DNA from: SIAQ01 sp964484265
GTDB taxonomy: Bacteria > Planctomycetota > Planctomycetia > Gemmatales > Gemmataceae
Reading direction: 5' to 3'
Length of the DNA stretch: 64,000 nt
Assembly (NCBI GenBank): GCA_964484265.1
Contig: CAZAFH010000006.1
Location: forward strand, 62,001-126,000
In this document: one piece after another, positions 1 through 8,827 of the stretch
Numbering within the stretch: the first letter of the stretch is position 1
Layout: each line of letters starts with the position of its first letter
Notes under the pieces: model-generated
Seen by the model: the letters and a program-made list of their open reading frames with translations, nothing else
Told to the model about the DNA's origin: nothing
Databases searched by the model: none
Translations under genes and position numbers: made by a program

Positions 1-61
1 CCCCTCGGCTTGTTGGCCAACACCCCCCAAAAGTGCAAAAAAAGGCCGAAAAAGTGGCAAA

Positions 62-91
62 GCGCTTGGCCAACAGCCGATGGCCAAGCGC
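62..91 (-). terminator. Probable rho-independent terminator of argH
   Basis: An 11-bp perfect stem (62-72 pairing with 81-91) with an 8-nt loop lies about 30 bp past the argH stop. Read on the minus strand, the stem is followed by a T-rich stretch with runs of five and seven T. Its position just downstream of argH and the trailing T runs support intrinsic termination. Confidence 0.7.
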
Positions 92-118
92 CCGGGTGGC
101 CGCGAGCGCTGGGGCGGT

Positions 119-1498
119 TCACTTCAATCGGTCGCGCCACGCGTTGAGTTGCCGCGCGACTTGGGCCGGCGCCGTGGAGCCATAGCTTTGGAATGCTGCG
201 AGGGCGTTGGCGACGCCGAGGACGGCGCCGACTTTGCCGCTCAGGCCTGGCTGGATTGCGTCGTACGTTTCCGCGGGGAGGTCGGCCAGCCGGCAGCGTT
301 GCTCCTCGCATTGCCGCACCAGTTTGCCGACGTGTTCATGAGCGGACCGCAAGGGCACGCCCTGCTTGACGAAGAACTCCATCAGTGTCGTCGCGTCCAG
401 ATATCCCGCTTCGATTCGGCTCGCGATCACCTCTCGGCGAAACGTCGTCCCGCGCACCAGTGCGGCCGCGAGTTCGAGCGAGGCGGACACCGTGTCGAAG
501 GCGTCGAAGAGCGCTTCCTTGTCCTCTTGCAGATCGCGGTTGTAGGCGAGGGGAAGGCCCTTGACGAGCAACGTCAACTGAGTTGCCGCAGCGGCCACGC
601 GCGCCGACTTGCCGCGGATTAGTTCGAGCACGTCGGGATTTTTTTTGTGCGGCATGATGCTCGAACCGGTGCAGAATGCGTCAGGCAGGTCGATGAAGTT
701 GAACTCTGTGGTTGACCACAAAATCCACTCCTCGGCCCAACCCGCGAGATGCAGCGCGATGACCGACAGATCGAACACGAACTCGAGCACGAAGTCGCGA
801 TCGCTCGAAACGTCGAGGCTGTTCGCCGCCACGGAATCGAAACCGAGTTCCTTCCGCACGAAGTCGCGATCGATCGGCAACGACGTGCCCGCCAATGCAG
901 CCGTGCCCAGCGACAGCACATTGACGCGCTTGCGGCAATCGGCGAGGCGTTCGCGGTCGCGCTGGTACTTTTCGACATACGCCAGGAAATAATGCGGCAC
1001 GAGCACAGGCTGGGCACGCTGAAAGTGCGTGTAACCCGGTATCACCAGATCGCGATGCGTCTCGGCGTTGGCCAGCAGCGACCGCTGCATTTCGAGCAAG
1101 CGAGCGTCGATGATGTCGATCGAGCCGCGCGTCCACAGCTTGACGTCGGTGATGACTTGATCGTTACGGCTGCGCCCGGTATGCAGCTTGCGGCCAATGT
1201 CGCCGAGCCTTTTGATGAGCGCCTGCTCGATGTGGGTGTGAATGTCTTCGAGTTTGATGGAATAGGTAAATTCACCGCGTTCGATTTCGCCTTGAATGTC
1301 GGCAAGCACGCCGACGATGGCCTGGGCTTCGTCGGTGGTGAGCAGGCCTACGTGTGCCAGCATGCGCGCCTGGGCCTGGCTGGCGAGGATGTCTTCGCGA
1401 TATAGGCGTTGATCGAAGCTGATCGATTCGGTGAAGAGTTCGACGCGATTGTCGGTCTCGCCGGTAAAGCGTCCGCCCCAGGTTTTCTGCTGCGACAC
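119..1498 (-). CDS. argH: Argininosuccinate lyase
   Basis: This enzyme splits argininosuccinate into arginine and fumarate, the last step of arginine biosynthesis in the cytoplasm. The 459-residue length is normal for the family. The start (SQQKTWGGRF) is typical of ArgH, and the fumarase/lyase-superfamily signature GSSIMPHKKNPD carrying the catalytic serine loop is intact. A GAGGAGAC ribosome-binding site sits just before the ATG. The gene stands alone: no other arg gene is adjacent, and a hairpin terminator follows it. The start and function are secure. Confidence 0.97.
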   Translation of the reverse strand: MSQQKTWGGRFTGETDNRVELFTESISFDQRLYREDILASQAQARMLAHVGLLTTDEAQAIVGVLADIQGEIERGEFTYSIKLEDIHTHIEQALIKRLGDIGRKLHTGRSRNDQVITDVKLWTRGSIDIIDARLLEMQRSLLANAETHRDLVIPGYTHFQRAQPVLVPHYFLAYVEKYQRDRERLADCRKRVNVLSLGTAALAGTSLPIDRDFVRKELGFDSVAANSLDVSSDRDFVLEFVFDLSVIALHLAGWAEEWILWSTTEFNFIDLPDAFCTGSSIMPHKKNPDVLELIRGKSARVAAAATQLTLLVKGLPLAYNRDLQEDKEALFDAFDTVSASLELAAALVRGTTFRREVIASRIEAGYLDATTLMEFFVKQGVPLRSAHEHVGKLVRQCEEQRCRLADLPAETYDAIQPGLSGKVGAVLGVANALAAFQSYGSTAPAQVARQLNAWRDRLK

Positions 1499-1579
1499 AG
1501 TGTCTCCTCGAAATCACGACCTGACCGGAAATTATTGGTGGCGTTATTCTATCGGAGACGGCTAGGGTTTGCCGATTAT

Positions 1580-1630
1580 CGTAGGCATCACGCTCCGCGT
1601 GATGCATTTCATCACGTTCGTGATGCCTAC
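1580..1630. repeat. Palindromic intergenic repeat, GCATCACG family
   Basis: GTAGGCATCACG (1581-1592) is mirrored by CGTGATGCCTAC (1619-1630), with a second internal palindrome between them. The 30 bp at 1580-1609 occur again, identical but inverted, at 22801-22830. It lies between argH and the DUF4349 gene and contains the DUF4349 stop codon. This looks like a dispersed hairpin repeat that may also act as a terminator. Confidence 0.8.
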
Positions 1631-2661
1631 GCTTTCGGCTCCGCCTCATCAGGAGTCTCAACAACCTCAAGCACGATCGGCGGTTCCTTCGCTTTTGGCT
1701 CCGCTTTCTTGACGGGGCCGACCAGCAATCGAATCGCCAACCATAGGACAAACGCCAGGCCGAGCGGGATTGGCAGCCAAGGCGTGAGCAGGATCGCGAG
1801 GATGGCGATGTTCTCGCCGAACGCAACGACGGCTTCCCACGAATCGCTCCACGCTTTTCCGGCACGGCTGCCGAAGGTCGGGACTTCTTTTTCCTTGGGC
1901 CTTTCGTCGGCGATGAATTTTTGCTTTTCGCGGACGTACACATTGACGGTCGTAAGATCGGTCAGGTTGGCCCAGAGACGGAGTTGGCCTTCTTTACGAT
2001 TGATGTCGTCGGTGATGGAATCGAGTTCGCGTTTCACTTCGAGGTAGTACTTGAGTTCTTTCTTGCCGATCTCTTTGAGCAGGTCGCGAATCGTATCGCG
2101 TTCGACGTGGCGATTTTTGATATGGGCTTCGAGATCGTAGTATTGCGCGGTGAAGTCCTCGGAATCGACGGTGTTGCGCTCGACCTCGCCGATCTTTTTG
2201 ATGGCATCGCGAAACGACTCGAAATTCTCGACGGGCACTCGCACGCGCCAATGACCCAAGCGCGGCGTGCCGGGAGAATTGTTCGCATCGGACTGGGCGA
2301 TGAAGCCCTTGGCCTCCTTGACGGCAGCTTTAATGGCGTCTTCCGCAACGGAGAATTGCTCAACAATGAGCCGCATTTCGGAACTGTACTTGATCTTGCG
2401 CGGCTGATCGATTTTCGGTTTCTTCGCGCCGCCTTGCTTCGCCGGTTCATCGGGCTGCATATGTGCGACGAACCCGGCAGGTTCGTTGGGAGCTTGCGGC
2501 GCTGCCTTCTCTTCGTTCTTGGCCAGGTCGGCTTTGGCTTCACCCGCGGCCATTTTTTTTCCGACAGTGATGAAGGTTTCTTTGGCTCTAGGACTCATTC
2601 CACGATCCGAGCAGCCGACCATCATGACGAACACAAGCAGGAGTATGGGAATCGAGCGCAT
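1627..2661 (-). CDS. DUF4349 domain lipoprotein
   Basis: This is a 344-residue envelope protein of unknown function. The N-terminus is a lipoprotein signal with lipobox VGCS, so it is probably lipid-anchored. The middle has the DUF4349 pattern: paired beta elements (RVRVPVENFESFRDAIKKIG), then a helical, coiled-coil-prone stretch (KKELKYYLEVKRELDSITDD) and a second beta segment (TTVNVYVRE). A hydrophobic segment near residues 275-315 is probably membrane-spanning and is followed by a basic-acidic tail. DUF4349 proteins often neighbour sigma/anti-sigma genes, but none is next to it here. The stop codon falls within the palindromic repeat, so the last residues may have been acquired from it. 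Confidence 0.85.
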   Translation of the reverse strand: MRSIPILLLVFVMMVGCSDRGMSPRAKETFITVGKKMAAGEAKADLAKNEEKAAPQAPNEPAGFVAHMQPDEPAKQGGAKKPKIDQPRKIKYSSEMRLIVEQFSVAEDAIKAAVKEAKGFIAQSDANNSPGTPRLGHWRVRVPVENFESFRDAIKKIGEVERNTVDSEDFTAQYYDLEAHIKNRHVERDTIRDLLKEIGKKELKYYLEVKRELDSITDDINRKEGQLRLWANLTDLTTVNVYVREKQKFIADERPKEKEVPTFGSRAGKAWSDSWEAVVAFGENIAILAILLTPWLPIPLGLAFVLWLAIRLLVGPVKKAEPKAKEPPIVLEVVETPDEAEPKA

Positions 2662-2888
2662 GAGAGGTCTCGCAGAAAAGACAAGAATGGTCGGCCGCCA
2701 CCTATGGGATGCGCAAGCCGCGGAAATATTCCCGCCATCATAGCGTTTACGTGAAGCGTTCGCGGGATTCCTTGGCGGCGTGGCATACTACGAACGTTAA
2801 ACGAAAACCGCGTGCAAACGAAAACCCGCCCTCTTTCGTCTTATTATTGTACACCGTGTGAAATCCGTTTCCCGAAAGGAGGCCCCAC

Positions 2889-3839
2889 GTGCGTCGGTTC
2901 CTTTATCCTCTCGCCATCGCCGTGCTGGCGGTATGTTTTAATCCGGCTTTCGCGAGCGACAAAAAGCCTGGTTCCGTGCTCCCGATTGAGCCGACCTGCG
3001 GCGATCATGGGACAACCATCAAATTCGCCAAGAATCCCAAGGAGGCAGCGACCAGGGCTGCCAAGGAAGAAAAGCTCGTGCTGGTGATCCACATCTCAGG
3101 CTACTTCGAAGAACCCGACTACACCTGAAACAACGCTGAAGCGCTCCGTGTGAACGCATTGGCCAATCCGAAAGTCGGCGAATTCGTCGAAAAATATTTC
3201 GTCGCTGCATTTCAACGCGTCGGCACGTTCCGCATCATCGGCAAGCAGAAACAAGGCGGCAACGTCGCCAGCTATTTCTGTGCTCCCGATGGGCGCGTCC
3301 TGCATGCTGTCGCCGGTCCCGTGAATGGCGAGCAGTTCCTGCGCGAAGCTCAGTGGACCGTCGAAACCGTGACGAAAGCGATCGACGCATCCAAGGGCGA
3401 CGGCGGGAAATTCAAAATCTACATGCGCACCGCCCATGCCGACAAGCTCAAACGCGAGCATGGCCTGGTCGTCGAACCGATCACGTACGATCCGCCGACG
3501 AAGCAGGATCCGAACGACGCCCTGACCTATCGCGATCCCACCGGGCAACCGCTCGCGCCGATCCTGCGGCCCGCGCCGATCGATGGGCCGGACGTGACGT
3601 TCCGCGCCCAGCAGGAGAACGCCAAGAATGCAGCGGGCGCCAAAGCCGTGCAAGACCGCGCGGGCCGAGGCTGGATCCTGGGCAACCAGGGCCGAGTGCA
3701 TGTGCTGATGGCCGCCCACTCGATGGCGAAAATCGACCGCGTCTATGCCTCGGTGTTCGAGGGCATTCTGGGCGAGCGCATCTCGACTCGGCCCGTCGAG
3801 GTCGTTGACCCATTCCCGTGGAATAGTCGCCGCAAGTAA
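2889..3839 (+). CDS. Thioredoxin-like exported protein with in-frame UGA (candidate selenoprotein)
   Basis: The reading frame begins with GTG at 2889, 5 nt after a strong AAAGGAGG ribosome-binding site (2876-2883), and encodes a signal peptide ending near AFAS. It runs through one UGA at 3126-3128 and then stays open in the same frame to 3839, 316 codons in all. The residues around the UGA read FEEPDYT-UGA-NNAEALR, after a beta strand LVLVIHISG. That is where a thioredoxin-fold protein would carry its redox Cys, so UGA may encode selenocysteine. No in-frame start with a clear ribosome-binding site restarts the second half, and that half shows no sign of decay. The alternative is a recent nonsense mutation or a sequencing error. 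The product is probably a periplasmic redox or thiol-linked protein; the specific function is unknown. Confidence 0.7.
3126..3163 (+). promoter_or_regulatory. Candidate UGA recoding site with weak downstream hairpin
   Basis: After the UGA, an imperfect hairpin can be drawn at 3135-3163: eight pairs with two single-base bulges and an 11-nt apical loop starting 16 nt after the codon. The spacing fits bacterial SECIS elements. However, the loop begins CU instead of having a G in its first two bases, so structural support is weak. Confidence 0.3.
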
Positions 3840-4086
3840 TTGTTCGGCAGTTCGCCGTTGACAAGCGCGTCCCACAAAACCCGCGATAGGTCGGAACGAT
3901 TTACAATGCGTTCCGGCCATCGCGGTTGATGTTTACAATTTCGCAATCCGCATTTCGTTACGCACGTCAGCGCAACCAAAATTATTTCAAGACGTTGTGT
4001 CGATCTGCTCGCTACCGTCCGCTTCGGCATGGCGATTGCTAAACAAATCCATGCCGTTCGAGACGCAGATTCGAAACAATCACTTC

Positions 4087-4161
4087 ATGGAGGATGAAAA
4101 GATGAACGATTACCAAATGCCATGGGAAGACACCTGGTTCGATATCGGCGGCGAAGGTTGA
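4087..4161 (+). CDS. Possible small ORF (19 or 24 residues)
   Basis: An ATG at 4102, 8 nt after a GGAGG motif at 4089-4093, opens a 19-codon ORF reading MNDYQMPWEDTWFDIGGEG. An in-frame upstream ATG at 4087 would add five residues. The ribosome-binding site is good, and the peptide is acidic and rich in aromatic residues, unlike random GC-rich sequence. It lies in an otherwise gene-free stretch (3840-4250), directly before a palindromic repeat. I do not recognise it. It could be a small regulatory or modified peptide, or a chance ORF. I see nothing else convincing in 3840-4086. Confidence 0.35.
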   Translation: MEDEKMNDYQMPWEDTWFDIGGEG

Positions 4162-4169
4162 TGCGACTT

Positions 4170-4247
4170 GGCGAGCCTAGCTGCGTGAGCGGCAGGTTGA
4201 ACGAACGATTGCCGAGTTCAACCTGCCGCTCACACGGCTAGGCTCGC
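4170..4247. repeat. Palindromic intergenic repeat, GGCGAGCC family, copy 1
   Basis: Imperfect inverted repeat with arms of about 32 bp (4170-4201 and 4216-4247) that begin GGCGAGCCTAG and include GCGGCAGGTTGAAC. A closely similar element lies at 25822-25900. It sits immediately downstream of the minus-strand TfoX-N gene, so it may also terminate transcription. Confidence 0.85.
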
Positions 4248-4249
4248 CC

Positions 4250-4579
4250 TTATTTCGCCGGCAGGTTCGCCACGAACTCCATCGCCCGCGCGATCCAATC
4301 TTTGACCTGTGCGTCCGCTTCGACGCCGTCCTTGGTCACCATGACCCAGCCGGTCATCGCTTTGCCGGTGATGTCGAAGACGCGAGCATGCGTTTCGCGC
4401 AAAGCCTCGTCGTATGCATCCGGCCCGACGCGGACGATCATCGAATCCTTCCAGACGCCGACGAGCATATTGCCGTTTAACAGAAATCCCAATCCGCCGA
4501 ACATCTTTTTCTCAAGGATGCCCTTGCGACGTGCCAATCCCTTGCGGATTCGGCCCGCAAGCGCTTCGTCGAATGCCAT
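4250..4579 (-). CDS. TfoX/Sxy N-terminal domain protein
   Basis: A 109-residue protein made entirely of the TfoX/Sxy N-terminal domain, with the characteristic pattern KKMFGGLGFLLNGNMLVGV followed by IVRVGPD and a C-terminal helix. In gammaproteobacteria full-length Sxy controls competence genes. Stand-alone N-domain proteins like this are widespread, and their role is not established. It is a single gene flanked by two palindromic repeats, with no competence gene nearby. Confidence 0.9.
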   Translation of the reverse strand: MAFDEALAGRIRKGLARRKGILEKKMFGGLGFLLNGNMLVGVWKDSMIVRVGPDAYDEALRETHARVFDITGKAMTGWVMVTKDGVEADAQVKDWIARAMEFVANLPAK

Positions 4580-4605
4580 GGTTTGCTCCCGTTACAAATA
4601 ACCCA

Positions 4606-4685
4606 CAAGCCCAGGGATGAGCGCAGCGAATCCCTGGGATGACAGTTCGTATCCCAGAGATTCGCTGCGCTCATCCCTGGGCTTG
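4606..4685. repeat. Palindromic intergenic repeat, GAGCGCAGCGAA family, copy 1
   Basis: Inverted repeat whose arms begin CAAGCCCAGGGATGAGCGCA and end with its complement at 4685; each arm also contains a shorter nested palindrome (CCCAGGGAT...ATCCCTGGG). A second copy is at 18489-18571 and a third starts at the window end. It separates the divergent TfoX-N and surface cytochrome genes. Confidence 0.85.
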
Positions 4686-4742
4686 CAACGCCGTTTCGGG
4701 TAAAATAATATTCTACCGTCACCCGACTTCGAGACTCCCACC

Positions 4743-7313
4743 ATGCGATCGATCAACCTCTTGCCGATACTGACGCTTACCTGGGCGGTGATTCCGTCGT
4801 TCGCCTGGGCACAGAGCAGCATCGAGTTCAATCGCGACATCAGGCCGATATTAACCGATGCATGCTTCAAATGCCACGGGCCTGCCGCGAAGAAGGGCGG
4901 CTTTCGGCTCGATCTGCGCGAAGACGCCGTGAAGCCCGCCCGGAGCGGCGCCAGGCCGATCGTCGAAGGCAAGCCAGGCGAGAGCGAGATCGTCAAGCGC
5001 ATCTTCAGCAAGGACGCGGAGGCCGTCATGCCGCCGCCCAGCGCGCATCGTACCTTGAAACCCGAGCAAAAGGAATTGATCAAGCGCTGGATCGCCGAAG
5101 GCGCGAAGTACAAGAAGCACTGGTCGTTCGAGCCGATCGCGCGCGTGGCCGTGCCGAAGGTGAACGCGAAGAATCCGATCGATGCGTTCATACTCGATCG
5201 ATTGCAGCATGAGGGCTTGAAGCCGTCACCAGAGGCCGACCGGACGACGCTGATTCGGCGGGTGTCGTTCGCGCTGACCGGTCTGCCGCCGACTATCGCG
5301 GAGACCGATGCGTATCTCGCGGACAAATCTGCAGACGCCTACGAACGCATGGTCGATCGCTATCTCGCATCGCCTCGCTTTGGCGAAGAAATGGCGCGCT
5401 ACTGGCTGGATCTGGCACGCTATGCCGATACGCACGGCCTGCACCTCGACAACGAACGGCAAATGTGGCTGTACCGCGATTGGGTGGTGCGCGCGTTCAA
5501 CGAAAACATGCGATTCGACCGCTTCACCATCGAGCAACTCGCCGGCGATCTGTTGCCGAAAGCGACGAGCGATCAGATTATCGCGACGGGTTTCAATCGT
5601 TGCAATGTCTCGACGAGCGAAGGCGGATCGATCGATTCGGAGTGGATTTTCCGCAATGCCGTCGATCGCACCTCCACGATGACCGAGGTGTTCCTTGGCC
5701 TGACGGGCGGCTGTGCGGTGTGCCATGACCATAAATTCGACCCGATCACTGCAAAGGACTTTTACTCCCTCTATGCTTTCTTCTACTCCATCGACGGCCC
5801 GGCGATGGACGGCAACGCCCTCTTGACCGCGCCGACGATCAAGACTCCCACGCACACGCAGGAAAAACGCTTGAGCGAATTGGCCACGCTCATCGGCAAG
5901 GTCCAGAGCGATCTCACGCAGCAGAGCAAGAACGTGAAGTACACCGACCCCGCCGACCTGCCGCCCGAATCGACGAAATTCGCCAAAGATGCAACGCGCT
6001 CGTTCAAAGCGTGGCGCGCGAAAGTCGCCAAGGATAACAAGGGACTGCCGAAGGAGATCGTTGCCCTGATCAAGACGCCGAAACTCGACGGAGCAGGCCA
6101 GACAAAATTGCTCGAGCACTACCTGCAATTCGTCTGTGCCGACACTCGGCCCGTGTTCGACTCGCTCACCAAGAAATTGACATCACTGACGACTGAACGC
6201 GACGGGCTGAGCAAGGCGATCCCCGGCTCGTTCATCTTCAAGGACCTGGCCAAGCCGCGCGATAGCTTTGTGATGATGCGAGGCCAATACAACAAGCCCG
6301 GCGTGAAAGTCGAACCCGACACGCCGAGCTTTCTGCCTCCGATCGCCAAGGCCGGCCCGCGAGCCAATCGGCTCGATCTCGCGAAATGGCTCGTCGCGCC
6401 GGAGCAACCCCTGACGGCACGCGTCGCCGTCAATCGCTTTTGGCAGCAATTTTTCGGCACGGGCATCGTCAAATCGAGCGGCGATTTCGGCGTGCAGGGA
6501 GATTTACCTACGCACCCCGAGTTGCTCGATTTCCTCGCTGCCGAATTCATGGCGCACTGGGACGTGAAAGCGCTCGTCCGCATGATGGTCACGTCGCAAA
6601 CGTTCAAGCAGTCCTCGCGCGTACCGGCGGATTTGCTCAAGCGCGATCCCGAAAATCGGCTTTACGCGCGAGGTCCGCGTTTCCGCCTCGACGCCGAACA
6701 AGTGCGGGACAACGCCCTGTTCGTCAGCGGCCTGATGGTGCACGACATGGGCGGCCGCGGCGCGAAGCCATATCAGCCGCCGCGCATCTGGGAGCCTGTC
6801 GCCTTCTCCGGGTCCAACACGGGCAACTACGTGCAAGACAAGGGCGCCGGGCTCTATCGTCGCAGCATCTACACGTTCATCAAACGCACAGCGCCGCACC
6901 CGTTCCTGGCCAACTTCGACGCGCCGAACCGCGAATCGTCGTGCAGCCGGCGCGAGCGTAGCAACACGCCATTGCAAGCGCTGCAACTCATGAACGATGT
7001 GCAACACTTCGAGGCGGCACGAAAGTTCGCCGAGCGCATCGTCACCGAAGGCGGCAAGACGGCGGCGGAACGCATCCGCTTCGCCTATCGCACGCTGCTG
7101 GCCCGCGAACCCGAACCGCTGGAAGCCGACATCGTCGCCAAGACGCTCGCGCAATTCCTCGACCGCTACCAAAAAGACCCCGGGTCGGCCGGCAAGGCGC
7201 TCCGCGTCGGCGAATCCCCAATCCGCCCCGGCCTCGCCGAACCCGAATTGGCCGCGTACGCCCTAATCGCCAACCTGCTGCTGAACCTGGACGAGACGAT
7301 CACGCGGAATTGA
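4743..7313 (+). CDS. Planctomycete surface cytochrome protein (PSCyt1-DUF1549-DUF1553)
   Basis: An 856-residue exported protein of the planctomycete-specific PSD1 architecture. A signal peptide (residues 1-24) is followed by a PSCyt1 region with a heme-type motif CFKCH (C41, C44, H45). Next comes DUF1549, with IDAFILDRLQHEGLKPSPEA and a second CAVCH motif at about 324-328. A linker leads to DUF1553, with NRFWQQFFGTGIVKSSGDFG. Such proteins are abundant in planctomycetes, often beside DUF1501 sulfatase-like proteins, and are thought to act at the cell surface; no DUF1501 partner follows here. Heme binding is inferred from the CxxCH motifs. The start has a plausible signal peptide. Confidence 0.95.
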   Translation: MRSINLLPILTLTWAVIPSFAWAQSSIEFNRDIRPILTDACFKCHGPAAKKGGFRLDLREDAVKPARSGARPIVEGKPGESEIVKRIFSKDAEAVMPPPSAHRTLKPEQKELIKRWIAEGAKYKKHWSFEPIARVAVPKVNAKNPIDAFILDRLQHEGLKPSPEADRTTLIRRVSFALTGLPPTIAETDAYLADKSADAYERMVDRYLASPRFGEEMARYWLDLARYADTHGLHLDNERQMWLYRDWVVRAFNENMRFDRFTIEQLAGDLLPKATSDQIIATGFNRCNVSTSEGGSIDSEWIFRNAVDRTSTMTEVFLGLTGGCAVCHDHKFDPITAKDFYSLYAFFYSIDGPAMDGNALLTAPTIKTPTHTQEKRLSELATLIGKVQSDLTQQSKNVKYTDPADLPPESTKFAKDATRSFKAWRAKVAKDNKGLPKEIVALIKTPKLDGAGQTKLLEHYLQFVCADTRPVFDSLTKKLTSLTTERDGLSKAIPGSFIFKDLAKPRDSFVMMRGQYNKPGVKVEPDTPSFLPPIAKAGPRANRLDLAKWLVAPEQPLTARVAVNRFWQQFFGTGIVKSSGDFGVQGDLPTHPELLDFLAAEFMAHWDVKALVRMMVTSQTFKQSSRVPADLLKRDPENRLYARGPRFRLDAEQVRDNALFVSGLMVHDMGGRGAKPYQPPRIWEPVAFSGSNTGNYVQDKGAGLYRRSIYTFIKRTAPHPFLANFDAPNRESSCSRRERSNTPLQALQLMNDVQHFEAARKFAERIVTEGGKTAAERIRFAYRTLLAREPEPLEADIVAKTLAQFLDRYQKDPGSAGKALRVGESPIRPGLAEPELAAYALIANLLLNLDETITRN

Positions 7314-7371
7314 CGAATAGTCGGATTCGTTTCGCCGTAATACCATTCAGTCGAGAATCGGATTGAATTTA

Positions 7372-7635
7372 CCCCGAAGGGCAACGCCGAGAAGGATTTT
7401 TCGGCCTGAAAGGCCGCTTCTGTCAGCCCAGGCCGAAGGCCTGGGTATATAGGCATCCATCGCAACTCGACCCTGTAAGGGTCGTTCAGGTTCCAGATGC
7501 ATCGGGGATGAACGGCCCATTCTGGGCCGCTGGCTCGGCGACATTATTTCCCAGGCCTTCGGCCTGAGCTGATAGAAACGGCCTTTCAGGCCGAAAACAA
7601 AGGGAAAAATCCTTCACGGCGTTGCCCGAAGGGGT
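7372..7635. repeat. Large inverted repeat element with GAAAGGCCG arms
   Basis: Two arms of about 75-85 bp (7372-7446 and 7550-7635) are imperfect reverse complements. Both contain GGGCAACGCCG, GAAGGATTTTT, CGGCCTGAAAGGCCG and CAGGCCGAAGGCCTGGG. Smaller hairpins lie inside the 100-bp centre (for example GACCCTGTAAGGGTC). It lies in the otherwise empty stretch after the surface cytochrome gene and looks like a MITE-like or structured repeat. Confidence 0.8.
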
Positions 7636-7700
7636 TGGAACCATTGGCCATTGAAAAAAGGAAGAGCCGTTGGTCTGGAATGCCGAACCAACCGATCGAT

Positions 7701-7943
7701 ATGAAAACCCACGAGTTCACGTTGATTCTGACAACGAATCCAACCGAAGAATCCGCCGACAAGCTTTATGGAATTTGCAACGACGGAACGCTGGCGGTAC
7801 GCTCCGGGATCGCGCAAATCAGCTTTCACCGCGATGCCGTTTCGCTCGAGGAGGCACTCCGCTCGGCCTTGACGGACGTGGATGCTGCTGGGTTCGTGGT
7901 GGAGCGCGTAGAGATGGAACCGAGCGCGGTACTGGTGGTGTGA
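7701..7943 (+). CDS. Small conserved-looking hypothetical protein
   Basis: An 80-residue protein starting MKTHEFTLIL, with alternating strand-helix pattern (FTLILTTNP, ISFHRDAVSLEEALRSALTDV, VVERVEMEP). The fold looks like a small alpha/beta domain similar to short proteins found beside antitoxin-like genes, but I cannot name a family with certainty. Longer starts at 7635 (TTG) or 7680 exist. The first lies in the palindromic repeat, so ATG 7701 is preferred although no clear ribosome-binding site precedes it. Confidence 0.6.
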   Translation: MKTHEFTLILTTNPTEESADKLYGICNDGTLAVRSGIAQISFHRDAVSLEEALRSALTDVDAAGFVVERVEMEPSAVLVV

Positions 7944-8028
7944 AGGAGACACGATCCAATAGAATTAGTGCGTGGGACGCCGCCGTTACCACTTCGCCCG
8001 GGCAGAGTACGAGACAGGTTCAAGGCAG

Positions 8029-8240
8029 TTATTTCTTATTCGTCTGAACAGAACGATTTAGTCGTTCAAGTAGAACTTCTGGTTGTTGGTAACCGACTAT
8101 CTGATCCGATATTTTCCCCGAATTATCTGTAACAATGAGAGACGGGAACAATCCGACATTAAGGGCGGTCGTTAGGCACGCAGCTGGGCGCACGGTCCCG
8201 TTGCAACTTTTCCGGGGTTGAGTAAAACCCGGCCCCGGCC
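8029..8240 (-). pseudogene. Thioredoxin-like C-terminal remnant
   Basis: On the minus strand an open frame ending at TAA 8029-8031 reads NVGLFPSLIVTDNSGKISD and then IVGYQQPEVLLERLNRSVQ. This matches the C-terminal half of a thioredoxin fold (cis-Pro strand, turn, strand, terminal helix). No good start codon or CxxC half remains upstream, where only a broken HicB-like stretch is found. It is probably a decayed fragment. The family call rests on pattern alone. Confidence 0.4.
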
Positions 8241-8251
8241 TCCGAACATCA

Positions 8252-8640
8252 TCATCGCCCCTGCAGCCGCACCGCGAGTTCTGCCAGCACGAGTCGGTTC
8301 AGGCTCACGCCTTCGGCTTCACCCGCGAGAGCAGCGTGCAGCGATTTGGGATGCGCACGTTGAACGTGCCGAAGGATTCGTTGCCCTCGGATTGCACGGC
8401 TGGGTCGATCAGGTCGCCGATCTGCCGGCTCTCCTTGGTCTAAGCAAAAGCCACGCGAGCGCTTCTCGTGGGAGACGATCGCACGAACGGCCGACCCGGC
8501 GCATAGATGGCGTTGTTCGCGTCGCCCCACGTCAAACCAGGCCTATTGGCCAGCTTTCGAGCAAGCGAATGGAAGGCGGTCGGCCTCGCCTCGCAGTGGG
8601 CGGCAGGTGCTTCAGTACCGCGATATTGCTTCGGCATCAA
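8252..8640 (-). pseudogene. Degraded HicB-like antitoxin gene
   Basis: Minus-strand fragments give a HicB/Arc-type C-terminus in two frames. One reads SFGTFNVRIP and the other continues KSLHAALAGEAEGVSLNRLV, so a frameshift lies near 8340-8345. Further upstream the same gene has an in-frame stop after ARVAFA. RIPKSLH...EAEGVSLN is the usual DNA-binding tail of HicB-family antitoxins. No HicA-like toxin is visible. It is probably a decayed antitoxin gene. I see no intact gene between 7944 and 8827. Confidence 0.45.
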
Positions 8641-8827
8641 ACTCGTACCTGGCCGCCTGAGCCTTTCACCTGATCAAATCCCTATTCTCCGCGCAATCGA
8701 TCCCGGTCCTCGGCCGCTGGAACCAATTCTCGAGTTTTTTCATGGCGAATTAATCGCGATTTGTTTAGACTCAATTCTCTATCTTGGCCAGATTCGCAAA
8801 AAAAAATGGACCTTGGAGAAGTGAGCC

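Noticed and set aside
3135..3163. Hairpin after UGA as a textbook SECIS
   Set aside because: The stem is interrupted and the loop starts with CU, not meeting the usual G requirement; kept only as a weak candidate.
8218..8673. 151-codon plus-strand frame
   Set aside because: Composition is random-like. The minus strand carries recognisable HicB-like fragments instead.
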